A stretch of 31,595 nucleotides of DNA. It comes from an uncultured Eubacteriales bacterium. GTDB taxonomy: Bacteria; Bacillota; Clostridia; Oscillospirales; Oscillospiraceae. Position numbers and translations under genes: made by a program. This document shows, piece by piece, positions 14,339-23,074 of the stretch. The notes beneath the pieces are model-generated. The model was not told where the DNA came from. It saw only the letters and a list, made by a program, of their open reading frames with translations, and did no database searches. The first letter of the stretch is position 1, and each line of letters begins with the position of its first letter. The DNA is taken from assembly GCA_900551995.1 (NCBI GenBank), contig URXW01000020.1, positions 1 to 31,595 of the forward strand. The letters are read 5' to 3'.

Positions 14339-16827
14339 ACGTTCTCCTCCGGCGTCTCGTCCTTCTCCTCCGGGTCGGCGAGGGCAAGGGAGATGACCTT
14401 ATCCCCCTCCTCCTTGAAGCGCATGACGATAACGCCCTGTGTGGCGCGCCCCGCCACGCGGATGTTCTCCACCGGTGTGCGGATGAGAATACCCGCCTCC
14501 GTCACCAGCAGCAGATCCTCCGTGCCGTCCACCAGCTTCATGCCGATCACGCAGCCTGTCTTTTCCGTGACCATGTAGTTGCGGATACCAAGCCCGCCCC
14601 GGTTGGTAATGCGGTACTCCTCGATGGGCGTCCGCTTACCGTAGCCGTTCTCGGTGATGGACAGCACCGTTTTCCCCTCGTCGGCGCGGGCGGCACCGAT
14701 AACGAAGTCGCCCTCCCGCAGCCGTATGCCGCGGACGCCCACGGCGGTGCGCCCCATGGCGCGCACGTCCGTCTCGTCGAAGCACACCGCCTGCCCGTCG
14801 TGGGTGGCGATGAGCACCCGGTCGTGACCCCTGGTCTCCGTCACGGAGATCAGCTGGTCGCCCTCGTCCAGCGTCAGAGCGCGGATACCGTTGTTCCGCA
14901 GGTTCTTCAGCGCGCTGACCTCCAGCCGCTTCACCGTGCCGTTCCGGGTGGTCATGAACAGATACAGCTGCTCGTCCGCCGTCTCCCGGAAGTGGAGCAT
15001 GGCCTGCACCCGCTCGCCCGTCTCCACCTGCAAAATGTTGACGATGTTCATGCCCTTGGCGGTCTTGCCGCTCTCCGGGATCTGATACCCCTTCTTGCGG
15101 TAGACCTTGCCCGTGTCGGTGAAGAACAGGATATAGTCATGGGTGGACGCGGTGAACACATCCACCACCGTGTCCTCCTCCCGGGTGGTGATACCCTTCT
15201 TGCCCATGCCGCCCTTGCTCTGGGCGGCGTATTCGCTCACCGGCGTGCGCTTGATGTAGCCGTTCTCCGTCAGGGTAAAGACGCACTGCTCCTCCTCGAT
15301 GAGATCCTCGATGTCCAGCTCGTCCTCCACGTCCTGGATCTCCGTCTTGCGCTCGTCGCCGTACTTTTCGGCGATGGCGGTCAGCTCTTCCTTGAGGATC
15401 GCTTTCACCAGATTCTCGTCGCCCAGTATCCGCAGATAGTTGGCGATACGCTCCTCCAGCTCCTTGTACTCCGCCTGTAATTTCTCCCGGTCAAGCCCCT
15501 GCAACGCCTTGAGGCGCATATCCAGGATCGCCTGCGCCTGCACCTCGTCCAGCCCGAAGCGGGACATCAGATTCTCCTTGGCGTTGTCGTAGCTGCTGCG
15601 GATGATCTTAATGACCTCGTCAATGTTGTCCTGCGCGATGAGCAGACCCTCCAGCAAGTGCGCCCGCTCCTGCGCCTTCTTCAGATCGAACTGCGTCCGG
15701 CGGACGATGATCTCCTCCTGGAACTTCAGATACTCGTCGATAATATGCCGCAGGGACAGTATCTTCGGCTGCCGCTGGTTCTCCACCAACGCCAGCATAT
15801 TGATGGCAAACGTGGTTTGCAGCTGTGTCTGGGCGAACAGCCGGTTCAGCACCACCTGCGGATTGGCGTCCCGCTTCAGCTCGATGACCACCCGCATACC
15901 GTTGCGGTCGGACTCGTCCCGGATGTCGGAGATCCCCTCCAGCCGCTTGTCCTCCACCTGGTCGGCGATGGCCTTGATGAGCATTCGCTTGTTCACCTGA
16001 TAGGGCAGCTCCGTGATGATAATGCGCGTCCTGCCGCTGCTGAACTCCTCAAATTCGTGCCGTGCCCGCACCATCAGCCGTCCCCGGCCGGTGGCGTAGG
16101 CGGCGCGGATGCCGCTTCTGCCCATGATGATGCCCCTCGTGGGGAAATCGGGACCCTTCACGTGCTCCATCAGATCGGCAAGGGTGGCGTCCGGGTCGTC
16201 CAGCACGCAGATACACGCACCGATGACTTCCCGCAGGTTGTGGGGCGGGATGTTGGTGGCCATACCCACGGCGATACCGCTGGAGCCGTTCACCAGCAGG
16301 TTGGGGAACCGGCAGGGCAGCACCCTCGGCTCCTTCCGCGTCTCGTCGAAGTTGGGGTCCCAGTCCACCGTGTCCTTCTCGATGTCCCGCAGCATCTCGT
16401 TGGAGATCTTGCTCAGCCGCGCCTCGGTGTAACGGTAGGCAGCGGGGGGATCGCCGTCCACGGAGCCGAAGTTGCCGTGTCCGTCCACCAGCATATAGCG
16501 CATGGAGAAATCCTGCGCCAGACGCACCAGCGCGTCATACACGGAGGCGTCGCCGTGGGGGTGATACCGACCCAGCACGTCGCCCACGCAGGTGGCGGAC
16601 TTCTTAAAGGGCTTGTCGGAGGTCAGGTTGTCCTCGTACATGGCGTAGAGAATACGCCGGTGCACGGGCTTCAGACCGTCCCGCACATCGGGCAGCGCAC
16701 GTCCCACGATAACGGACATGGCGTATTCGATATAGGATTTCTCCATCTCCGGCACCAGCGGGGACTCCACGATGTGCTGGCCGGGGAAACGGATCTCCTC
16801 AGGGTCGTATTGGGGCTTTTTGCTCAT
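14335..16827 (-). CDS. gyrA: DNA gyrase subunit A
   Basis: Subunit A cuts and rejoins the DNA in the A2B2 gyrase that introduces negative supercoils. At 830 residues it is full length. The N-terminal breakage domain begins with VESPLVPEMEKSYIEYAM; the catalytic tyrosine is Y133 (YRYTEARLSK). The quinolone region reads HPHGDASVYD (90-98), so the position equal to E. coli S83 is A94, with S95 next to it. A long coiled-coil arm (about 365-500) precedes the C-terminal pinwheel, which has repeats of the GYGKRTP type. The segment where the GyrA box belongs reads QSKGGMG (536-542), a degenerate match. The start lies 15 bases after gyrB with GGAGGG between them. The stop overlaps the start of the next gene. 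Confidence 0.97.
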   Translation of the reverse strand: MSKKPQYDPEEIRFPGQHIVESPLVPEMEKSYIEYAMSVIVGRALPDVRDGLKPVHRRILYAMYEDNLTSDKPFKKSATCVGDVLGRYHPHGDASVYDALVRLAQDFSMRYMLVDGHGNFGSVDGDPPAAYRYTEARLSKISNEMLRDIEKDTVDWDPNFDETRKEPRVLPCRFPNLLVNGSSGIAVGMATNIPPHNLREVIGACICVLDDPDATLADLMEHVKGPDFPTRGIIMGRSGIRAAYATGRGRLMVRARHEFEEFSSGRTRIIITELPYQVNKRMLIKAIADQVEDKRLEGISDIRDESDRNGMRVVIELKRDANPQVVLNRLFAQTQLQTTFAINMLALVENQRQPKILSLRHIIDEYLKFQEEIIVRRTQFDLKKAQERAHLLEGLLIAQDNIDEVIKIIRSSYDNAKENLMSRFGLDEVQAQAILDMRLKALQGLDREKLQAEYKELEERIANYLRILGDENLVKAILKEELTAIAEKYGDERKTEIQDVEDELDIEDLIEEEQCVFTLTENGYIKRTPVSEYAAQSKGGMGKKGITTREEDTVVDVFTASTHDYILFFTDTGKVYRKKGYQIPESGKTAKGMNIVNILQVETGERVQAMLHFRETADEQLYLFMTTRNGTVKRLEVSALKNLRNNGIRALTLDEGDQLISVTETRGHDRVLIATHDGQAVCFDETDVRAMGRTAVGVRGIRLREGDFVIGAARADEGKTVLSITENGYGKRTPIEEYRITNRGGLGIRNYMVTEKTGCVIGMKLVDGTEDLLLVTEAGILIRTPVENIRVAGRATQGVIVMRFKEEGDKVISLALADPEEKDETPEENV

Positions 16828-16842
16828 TTATTCCGGCCCTCC

Positions 16843-18777
16843 TTAATAATCCAAATTCACAGCGTACTGTGCTTTTTTCTCAATAAATTCCTTCCGCGGC
16901 TCCACCTTCTCGCCCATGAGGACGGTAAACGTGGCGTCCGCCTTCACCGCGTCGTCCAGCGTAATGCGCCGCAGCGTCCGGGTGTTGGGGTCCATAGTCG
17001 TCTCCCACAGCTCGTGGGCGTCCATCTCACCCAGACCCTTGAACCGGCTGATGCCGATTTTCACGTTGGGGTCGCCGTTCCGCATCTCGTTGGACACCCG
17101 GTCACGCTCCTCGTCGGAGTACGCCACCCGCTGCTGCTTGCCACGGGTCAGCTTGTAAAGGGGCGGCACGGCGGAATAGACATACCCCTGCTCGATAAGA
17201 GGCCGCATATAGCGGAAGAAAAACGTCAGCAGCAGCGTCCGGATATGTGCGCCGTCCACATCGGCATCCGCCATAATAATGACCTTGTGGTACCGCAGCT
17301 TGTTCTCATCGAACTCCTCGCCGATACCTGCGCCCAGCGCGATAATGACGGGCTGCAGCTTGTCGTTGCCGTAGACCTTGTCCACCCGCGCCTTCTCCAC
17401 GTTGAGCATCTTGCCCCACAGGGGCAGGATGGCCTGGAACCGGCTGTCGCGTCCCGCCGTGGCGGAGCCTCCTGCGGAGTCGCCCTCCACGATGTACAGC
17501 TCCGTCAGCTCGGGGTTATTCTCGTTGCAGTCCCGCAGCTTATCCGGCATGGCCGCGCCGCCCAGCACCGTTTTCCGGCGGATGGACTCCCGCGCCTTCC
17601 GCGCCGCCTCACGGGCGCGGTTGGCGGTCATGGCCTTGTCCAGAATGGTGCGCGCCACCACCGGGTGCTCCTCCAGATACACCGCCAGCTGGTCGTTGAC
17701 GATGCTGTCCACCAGCGTGCGGATATGGGCGTTGCCCAGCTTGGCCTTCGTCTGTCCCTCGAACTGTGCCTCCGTCAGCTTCACGGAGATCACGGCGGTG
17801 ATACCCTCCCGCACGTCCTCGCCGGAGACCTTGTCCCCCTCCTTGATCATGCCGTACTTCAAGCCGTAGGTATTCAGCACACGGGTCAGTGCGGCCTTGA
17901 AGCCCGTCTCGTGCATGCCTCCCTCCGGCGTGTGGATGTCGTTGGCGAAGGAGACGATCGTCTCGTTATAGCCGTCGTTATACTGAATGGCGATCTCCGC
18001 CGTACTGTCGTTCTTGCTGCCGGAGAGATAGATGACTTCCTCGTGGAGCGGCGTCTTGTTCCGGTTGATGTAGGTCACAAACTCCCGGATACCCCCCTCG
18101 TAGCACATGGCCTCGGACTGCTCCCTGCCGGTGCGTGCGTCGGTAATGGTGATATGCAGCCCCGCGTTGAGGAACGCCTGCTCCCGCATACGGGTGTGAA
18201 GCGTCTCATATTCGTATTCCAGCGTGTCGAACATCTCCGGGTCGGGCTTGAAGGTCACGGTGGTGCCCGTGTGATCCGTCTCCCCCACGACCTTCATATC
18301 GTCGAGGATGTGCCCGCGGGAGAACTTCATCTCATAGATCTTCCCGTCCTTGTGCACCTGCACCACCAGCCACTCGCTGAGGGCGTTGACCACGCTGGCA
18401 CCCACGCCGTGAAGACCGCCGGAGACCTTATAGCCCCCGCCGCCGAACTTGCCGCCGGCGTGGAGCACGGTGAACACCACCTCCAGCGCGGGACGTCCCG
18501 TCTGCGCCTGAATGTCCACGGGGATACCGCGCCCGTTGTCGGTAACGGTGATGGTGTTGCCTTCGTTGATGGTCACGGTGATCTCCGTGCAGAAGCCCGC
18601 CAACGCCTCGTCGATGGCGTTGTCCACGATCTCATAGACCAGATGGTGCAGTCCGCTGGCACTGGTGGAGCCGATATACATACCAGGCCGCTTCCGCACG
18701 GCCTCCAGTCCCTCCAGCACCTGTATTTCCGATGCGTTGTATTCCGTGTCCGCAACGTGTTTTTCCATGTCTGCCAT
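16843..18777 (-). CDS. gyrB: DNA gyrase subunit B
   Basis: Subunit B supplies the ATPase of gyrase. The GHKL ATPase domain is plain: EIVDNAIDEAL (about 49-59), DNGRGIPVD (80-88) and GGLHGVGASVVNAL (120-133). The transducer domain follows, then the TOPRIM motifs EGDSAGG (about 430) and ADADVDGAHIRTLL, which bind the catalytic metal, and the C-terminal FKGLGEM segment. The 644 residues agree with the Bacillus protein (about 638). The ATG at 18777 lies three bases after the remB stop, and GGAGAG within the end of remB serves as ribosome site. remB, gyrB and gyrA therefore form one transcript. No separate supercoiling-sensitive promoter for gyrB is obvious in this compact arrangement. Confidence 0.97.
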   Translation of the reverse strand: MADMEKHVADTEYNASEIQVLEGLEAVRKRPGMYIGSTSASGLHHLVYEIVDNAIDEALAGFCTEITVTINEGNTITVTDNGRGIPVDIQAQTGRPALEVVFTVLHAGGKFGGGGYKVSGGLHGVGASVVNALSEWLVVQVHKDGKIYEMKFSRGHILDDMKVVGETDHTGTTVTFKPDPEMFDTLEYEYETLHTRMREQAFLNAGLHITITDARTGREQSEAMCYEGGIREFVTYINRNKTPLHEEVIYLSGSKNDSTAEIAIQYNDGYNETIVSFANDIHTPEGGMHETGFKAALTRVLNTYGLKYGMIKEGDKVSGEDVREGITAVISVKLTEAQFEGQTKAKLGNAHIRTLVDSIVNDQLAVYLEEHPVVARTILDKAMTANRAREAARKARESIRRKTVLGGAAMPDKLRDCNENNPELTELYIVEGDSAGGSATAGRDSRFQAILPLWGKMLNVEKARVDKVYGNDKLQPVIIALGAGIGEEFDENKLRYHKVIIMADADVDGAHIRTLLLTFFFRYMRPLIEQGYVYSAVPPLYKLTRGKQQRVAYSDEERDRVSNEMRNGDPNVKIGISRFKGLGEMDAHELWETTMDPNTRTLRRITLDDAVKADATFTVLMGEKVEPRKEFIEKKAQYAVNLDY

Positions 18778-18780
18778 GTA

Positions 18781-19044
18781 TTACTCTCCTTTTCCCTCCG
18801 CCCGCTTGCCCAGCGTCCGGGAGTTGATCTGCGACAGATACACGATCTGCCGGTGATAGGGATGGTCGCACACCACAAAAGATCTCGGTATGTCCTCGCA
18901 GGCGGACTGAACCACACCCTCCTGCTCCGCTCCCTGTAAAAACTCTCTTGTCCTCTTCGACGTGGAGGTGTTGTCCAAATCGAAAATGCCGATCACGCGC
19001 CTGTCCTCCACCATGACGTTCAAGCCGATGTGCAGGTATGCCAT
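18781..19044 (-). CDS. remB: RemB (DUF370) DNA-binding regulator homologue
   Basis: This is a small 87-residue protein of the DUF370 family, to which the Bacillus biofilm-matrix regulator RemA and its paralogue RemB (YaaB) belong. The N-terminus MAYLHIGLNVMVEDRRVIGIFDLDNTS is typical, followed by the TKRTREFL-like segment STSKRTREFLQGAEQEG and the C-terminal PYHRQIVYLSQINSRTL helix. The Bacillus gene order recF-remB-gyrB supports RemB over RemA. The ATG overlaps the recF stop by one base (TGATG), and gyrB starts three bases after the stop. RemA proteins form ring oligomers that wrap DNA at target promoters. Whether this one binds DNA or has another task is unknown. Confidence 0.9.
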   Translation of the reverse strand: MAYLHIGLNVMVEDRRVIGIFDLDNTSTSKRTREFLQGAEQEGVVQSACEDIPRSFVVCDHPYHRQIVYLSQINSRTLGKRAEGKGE

Positions 19045-20147
19045 CACAGCACCTCCCCGCCCCGTATGTGGAACACTCTGCCCTTGAGCAGCGCGTCCAG
19101 CCGGTCGTTTTCGCAGCAGGTGATGAACACCTGTCCTCCGCTGATGCGGTTGAGCACATACTCCTGCCGCCGGGGGTCCAGCTCGCTGAGCACATCGTCC
19201 AGCAGCATCACCGGGTACTCCCCCATGGCGTTTTTGTGAATCTCCCGCTCCGCCAGCTTCAGGCTGAGAGCCGCCGTCCGCACCTGCCCCTGTGAGCAGA
19301 ACTGCCGCGCACTGCGCCCATTGACCAGCACCTCGATGTCGTCCTTGTGCGCCCCGCTGAGACACAGCCGTGACGCCCGTTCCGCCGTCTGGTGCTCCTC
19401 CATGTGCTTCCGCAGTGCCAGATAGATGCTCTCCTGTCCCCCCAGCGGGTCCTCCACGGTGCCCACCGTCCGGTACGTCAGAGCCAGCTCCTCCCTCTCG
19501 CCGCTGCACTCGTAGTGCGCCTGCCTTGCGTATTCCGCCAGCGCGCTGCAAAACCGCGCCCGGTAGCCCACCAGCACCGCGCCGCTGCGGCACAGCCCCT
19601 CGTTGAACTCCGGCAGCAGCTCCAAAAGCTCCGGCTTCTCCTCGCTGTCCCGCAGGATACGCGTCTTGTGCTCGTACAGCCTGCCGTACTGCGTCAACGC
19701 CTCGGCGTACCGGGGGCGCAGCTGGCAGAGGGACGCGTCCATGAACCGCCGCCGCTCCGCCGCTCCCGCCCGTATGAGGAACAGATCCTCCGGCGCGAAG
19801 AACACCGTGTGCAGCACGTCGCTCAACGCTGCCGCGCTCTTGGCGGACACACCGTTGACGGTCATTTTCCGCCGCTTCCCCCGATAGAGCCGTATGTCCG
19901 TCACGAACTCCCGCTGTCGGGAAAAGATGCTCCCCACCAGCGACGCCTCCTGCGCCTCGAAGCCGATCAGCTCCCGCTCCCCGTGGGCGCGAGGGCTTTT
20001 CCCGCAGCCGAGATACACGATGGCCTCCAGCAGATTCGTCTTTCCCTGGGCGTTCTCCCCGTAGATAACGTTGCAGCTCTCGTCAAAGGTCAGCCTCTGT
20101 TCGCCATAGTTCCGCCAGCCCGCCAGTGTCAGCGCGTCAACTCTCAT
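19044..20147 (-). CDS. recF: DNA replication and repair protein RecF
   Basis: RecF is an SMC-like ATPase that helps load RecA at single-strand gaps through RecOR. The Walker A motif is GENAQGKT (30-37), within the typical VIYGENAQGKTNLLEAIVYL. The C-terminal region has the ABC signature and Walker B segments: LCLSGAHKDDIEVLVNG, then FCSQGQVRTAALSLKLAE and MLLDDVLSELDPRRQ. The length of 367 residues is normal. The start lies inside the end of yaaA (11-base overlap) and has only a weak ribosome site, so it is likely coupled to yaaA translation. remB follows with a one-base overlap. It belongs to the dnaA-side replication cluster. Confidence 0.96.
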   Translation of the reverse strand: MRVDALTLAGWRNYGEQRLTFDESCNVIYGENAQGKTNLLEAIVYLGCGKSPRAHGERELIGFEAQEASLVGSIFSRQREFVTDIRLYRGKRRKMTVNGVSAKSAAALSDVLHTVFFAPEDLFLIRAGAAERRRFMDASLCQLRPRYAEALTQYGRLYEHKTRILRDSEEKPELLELLPEFNEGLCRSGAVLVGYRARFCSALAEYARQAHYECSGEREELALTYRTVGTVEDPLGGQESIYLALRKHMEEHQTAERASRLCLSGAHKDDIEVLVNGRSARQFCSQGQVRTAALSLKLAEREIHKNAMGEYPVMLLDDVLSELDPRRQEYVLNRISGGQVFITCCENDRLDALLKGRVFHIRGGEVL

Positions 20148-20352
20148 ACACCACGGTCAGCTCCTGTCCGTTGAAGGCCACCACGTCGCCGGGACGTATT
20201 TTCTTTCCCCGCATGGTGCACACCTCCCCGTTGACGGAGACCTCCCCCTCCTGCACGGCGAGCTTCGCCTCACCGCCGGTCTGCACCGCCGCCGCGAACT
20301 TCAGCAGATCCTGTAATTTGATATATTCCGTTGTAATGGTAATGGTTTCCAT
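20137..20352 (-). CDS. yaaA: S4-domain RNA-binding protein YaaA (RlbA-type)
   Basis: A 71-residue protein made almost only of an S4 domain, as in B. subtilis YaaA, which is located between dnaN and recF. The S4 core runs from IKLQDLLKFAAAV (12-24) through EVSVNGEVCTMRGKKIRPGDVVAFNG (about 37-62). The YaaA family is thought to bind ribosomal RNA, but its exact role is not settled. It starts 14 bases after dnaN; GAGTGAG precedes the ATG. The end overlaps recF by 11 bases. Other S4 proteins such as HslR are possible by sequence alone, but the position supports YaaA. Confidence 0.9.
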   Translation of the reverse strand: METITITTEYIKLQDLLKFAAAVQTGGEAKLAVQEGEVSVNGEVCTMRGKKIRPGDVVAFNGQELTVVYES

Positions 20353-20366
20353 AGCTCACTCTTTTC

Positions 20367-21479
20367 TCACTGTGCCTTCAGCCGTACCGGCAGCACCATG
20401 TACAAAAAGCTGTCGGAATCGTCCACCGGCGTGATGATGCACGGGGAAATGCCTGTATTCAGCTGCATTTTCACCGTCTCCGCCGGGGCGTACCGCAGCG
20501 CGTCCATAAGATACCGGTTGTTGAACCCGATCTCCAACTCCTGTCCGTCGCCCCGGATGGGGCAGATGTCCCGGGCCTCGCCGTTGCCGGTGCGCGCCGA
20601 CATGAACACCCTGTCCCCGGAGAACACGCAGCGCACAGGGCTTTTCAGCTTCTCGCTGATGACCACGCTGACCCGGTCAAGGCTCTCGATCATCACCTTG
20701 TTGTCCACCTCCACGGAGATGGGGTTATTCTTGGGAATGGCGTTCTTATAATCCAGGAACTCGCCCTCCAGCCGCCGGCAGATCAGCTGGGTGCTGCCCG
20801 CCTCAAAGAGAAGATGGCGTTTGCCCTGTATCACCGTCACCATGTCGTCGGTGTCGGCGCAGATCTTCTCCACCTCGTTCAGTGCGCTGCCGGGAGCCAC
20901 AAAGCGGAACGCGCCGCCGTCTATGTGCTCCAGCGGCTCCCGCCGCAGAGCCAGACGGAACCCGTCCACCGCCACCATGGTCAGCCCTCTGTCGTTGATC
21001 TCGAACAGCGCGCCGGTGTGGATGGGGCGCGTCTCGTTCACGGACACGGCAAAGCTGGTCTGCTCGATCATATTCTTCAGCGTCCGCTGCTCCAGCGTCA
21101 CGGAGTATTCGTCGTCCACCTCCGGCATCTCCGGATAGTCGTCACCACTCAGCCCCGGCATCTCAAAGCTGGCGTCGCCGCAGTTCAGCTTCACGTTCAG
21201 CTTCTCGTCGGCATCGAACAGCACCATGTCGTCCGGCAGCCGCCGTATCATCTCGCCGAACAGCCGCGCATTCAGCACGATCCGTCCCGCCTCCTGCACC
21301 TCGGCGTCCACCGTGGTGCGGATCCCCGTCTGCATATTGTACCCGGACAGGCGCAGCCCGTCCTCGCTCTCCAACAGGATACCCTCCAGGGCGGGGATGG
21401 AGCTTTTTGCCGCCACGGCGCGGGACACCGCCGACACCGCCTGCTGCAGCAACGCCTTCTCACAGGAAAATCTCACCAT
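20367..21479 (-). CDS. dnaN: DNA polymerase III beta subunit (sliding clamp)
   Basis: The beta clamp encircles DNA as a dimer and gives DNA polymerase III its processivity; many repair enzymes also bind it. The 370 residues contain the three clamp domains. The N-terminus MVRFSCEKALLQQAVSAVSRAVAAKS is typical, as is the middle LAVD-type stretch (LTMVAVDGFRLALRR, split around 176-190) and the C-terminal DSFLYMVLPVRLKAQ end, whose PVRL tail is conserved. A ribosome site (AGAGGAA) lies 10 bases before the ATG. It follows the origin and dnaA and is probably read from the dnaA promoter; no separate strong promoter was seen in 21480-21757. Confidence 0.97.
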   Translation of the reverse strand: MVRFSCEKALLQQAVSAVSRAVAAKSSIPALEGILLESEDGLRLSGYNMQTGIRTTVDAEVQEAGRIVLNARLFGEMIRRLPDDMVLFDADEKLNVKLNCGDASFEMPGLSGDDYPEMPEVDDEYSVTLEQRTLKNMIEQTSFAVSVNETRPIHTGALFEINDRGLTMVAVDGFRLALRREPLEHIDGGAFRFVAPGSALNEVEKICADTDDMVTVIQGKRHLLFEAGSTQLICRRLEGEFLDYKNAIPKNNPISVEVDNKVMIESLDRVSVVISEKLKSPVRCVFSGDRVFMSARTGNGEARDICPIRGDGQELEIGFNNRYLMDALRYAPAETVKMQLNTGISPCIITPVDDSDSFLYMVLPVRLKAQ

Positions 21480-21554
21480 ATCCGTCGTTCCTCTCTTTCC
21501 GAAAAATTTCCGGTTCTTTTTTTCAAAATCAAATCATAAACTGATCTTTTATTT

Positions 21555-21573
21555 CAGTAGTCTTAATAGTAGG
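21555..21573 (-). other. DnaA-trio-like element
   Basis: On the minus strand this reads CCTACTATTAAGACTACTG, followed by an AT-rich stretch. CTACTATTA...CTACT closely resembles the DnaA-trio of the B. subtilis basal unwinding system, to which DnaA binds as single-stranded DNA. A DnaA-box-like site (TTTCCACGT, minus strand) and a short GC spacer lie directly upstream, the expected order. Confidence 0.65.
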
Positions 21574-21684
21574 CGAAAAAAAACGTGGAAATTTCCCCTC
21601 TCCCCGCTTCCTTCCTGCCTTTTTTCTCCACTCCCCCATCTGGAAAACCTCCCCCTTTTCCCACACAGTCCCGCCGTCTCTGCC

Positions 21685-21715
21685 TATTCCACCTTTTATC
21701 CACGTGGATTCCACA
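21685..21715 (+). other. Three DnaA-box-like sites in 11-bp phase
   Basis: TATTCCACC (21685), TTATCCACG (21696) and GATTCCACA (21707) follow one another at exactly 11-bp intervals, all in the same orientation. They match the consensus TTATCCACA at 6, 8 and 6 of 9 positions. Two further boxes in the same orientation are TTCTCCACT (21624) and TTTCCCACA (21657), each 7 of 9. Confidence 0.65.
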
Positions 21716-21757
21716 GGAAAAGCGGAAAACCACGCTTCTTTTCCGCCGTTCTCCCTT

Positions 21758-23074
21758 TTACTTCTTGCTGTTGATGTTGGAGGTGATCTCCTTCACCTTT
21801 TCGGCGAAGGCGGGGTCGGAGCGCATCTGGCTCTCCACCTTCTCCAGCGAGTGCATGATGGTGGAGTGATCCCGGTCGCCGAACTCCTTGCCGATGTCGT
21901 TCAGACTGAGGGACGTCATGCGCCGGATGAGATAAATGGCGATCTGCCGCGCCGCCACCACGTCCCGGCTGCGGCTCTGTCCCCGCAGCGTGTCCTCGTC
22001 CACGTGGAAGTAGCTGCAAATGTACCCCACGATGACCTTGGGCGTGGGCGCGAAATCGTTGCTCTTTTTCAGCATATCCCGAATGGCGCGGCTGACGGTC
22101 TCCTCGTTCACCTGATCGTCCAGCAGGTCGCGGTAGGCGAGTATCTTATTCAGCGTGCCCTCGATTTGCCGCACGTTGGAGGTGATGTTCTCCGCGATGT
22201 AGTCCGTCACCTCGTTGGGCAGCTTCACCCCCAGCATGGCGGCTTTGTTCTGCACGATGGCGAACCGCGTCTCGAAGTCCGGGGGAGCCACGTCCACCAT
22301 CAGACCCCACTCGAACCGCGTCCGCAGCCGGTCCTCCAGCTGGGTGATCTCCTTGGGCGGACGGTCGGAGGTCAGCACGATCTGCCTTCCCGACTCGTAC
22401 AGGGTGTTGAACGTGTGGAAGAACTCCTCCTGCGTCTGTATCTTGCCGGCGATGAACTGAATATCGTCCATCAGCAGAATATCCGTCTGCCGGTACTTCT
22501 CCCGGAACTCCGCATTTCTGTTTTCCCGGATGGAGGCGATCAGCTCGTTGGTGAAGTCGTCTCCCTTGACGTATACGATCCGCGCCTCGGGACGCTTTTT
22601 CCGCAGCGCGTTGGCGATGGCATACAGCAGGTGGGTCTTTCCCAGTCCGGAATCGCCGTAGATAAACAGCGGGTTGTAGTTCTCTCCCGGCTTCTCCGTC
22701 ACCGCCTTCGCCGCGGCGAACGCCAGCTTGTTCTGGGGTCCCACCACATACGTCTCAAAGGTGAACGCCTCGGACTCCGACAGGTCGCCCGGCCTGTCCG
22801 GAGCGACGCCGTGGTACGCCGCCAGCTGCTGGTCGTCCAGGATCTTCACCTCCAGATCGGTGGAGAACAGCTCCCGCAACGCCGCCTTGATGTGGGGCAG
22901 GAACCGCGCCTCGATGGTGCTCTTCTTAAAGGTATTGCTGCAATGGAGCACAAAGGCGGAATCCTCCATCGTCACCACCGTCACCTCATCGAACCACGTT
23001 TTAATGGTGATGTCTGACAGCTCTCCGCTGAGCCGCTTCAGCACGCTGTCCCAAAGATCTCTCATAGAATTCAA
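21758..23074 (-). CDS. dnaA: Chromosomal replication initiator protein DnaA
   Basis: DnaA binds DnaA boxes and opens the origin; ATP-bound DnaA then loads the helicase. The 438 residues show domain I (MNSMRDLWDSVLKRL onward), a short linker, the AAA+ domain III with Walker A GDSGLGKT (140-147) and Walker B ILLMDDIQF (about 205), and domain IV with the DnaA signature LNDIGKEFGDRDHSTIMHS that reads the box. I take the TTG at 23074 as start: AAAGGGGAG lies 7 bases before it, and MNSMRDLW aligns with the Bacillus N-terminus MENILDLW. The ATG three codons later would have a 16-base spacing. Expression likely starts at the promoter at 23158-23186 and continues into dnaN through the origin. Confidence 0.97.
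   Translation of the reverse strand: MNSMRDLWDSVLKRLSGELSDITIKTWFDEVTVVTMEDSAFVLHCSNTFKKSTIEARFLPHIKAALRELFSTDLEVKILDDQQLAAYHGVAPDRPGDLSESEAFTFETYVVGPQNKLAFAAAKAVTEKPGENYNPLFIYGDSGLGKTHLLYAIANALRKKRPEARIVYVKGDDFTNELIASIRENRNAEFREKYRQTDILLMDDIQFIAGKIQTQEEFFHTFNTLYESGRQIVLTSDRPPKEITQLEDRLRTRFEWGLMVDVAPPDFETRFAIVQNKAAMLGVKLPNEVTDYIAENITSNVRQIEGTLNKILAYRDLLDDQVNEETVSRAIRDMLKKSNDFAPTPKVIVGYICSYFHVDEDTLRGQSRSRDVVAARQIAIYLIRRMTSLSLNDIGKEFGDRDHSTIMHSLEKVESQMRSDPAFAEKVKEITSNINSKK

Larger units (their letters stand above)
21480..21757. other. Replication origin oriC (dnaA-dnaN intergenic region)
   Basis: This 278-base region between dnaA and dnaN holds the elements of a Firmicutes unwinding region. 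Reading from dnaA toward dnaN (minus strand) it has a cluster of DnaA boxes (21624-21715), a further box-like site at 21583-21591, a short T-run and GC spacer, a DnaA-trio-like element (21555-21573), and then an AT-rich stretch (about 21515-21555) that would open first. The best box is TTATCCACG at 21696 (8/9 match). No comparable cluster of boxes was found upstream of dnaA in 23075-23435. The function is inferred from the order of these elements. Confidence 0.82.

Noticed and set aside
15658..18939. A plus-strand open frame of about 1090 codons opposite gyrA and gyrB
   Set aside because: Same pattern of shadow composition; gyrA and gyrB explain the region fully.
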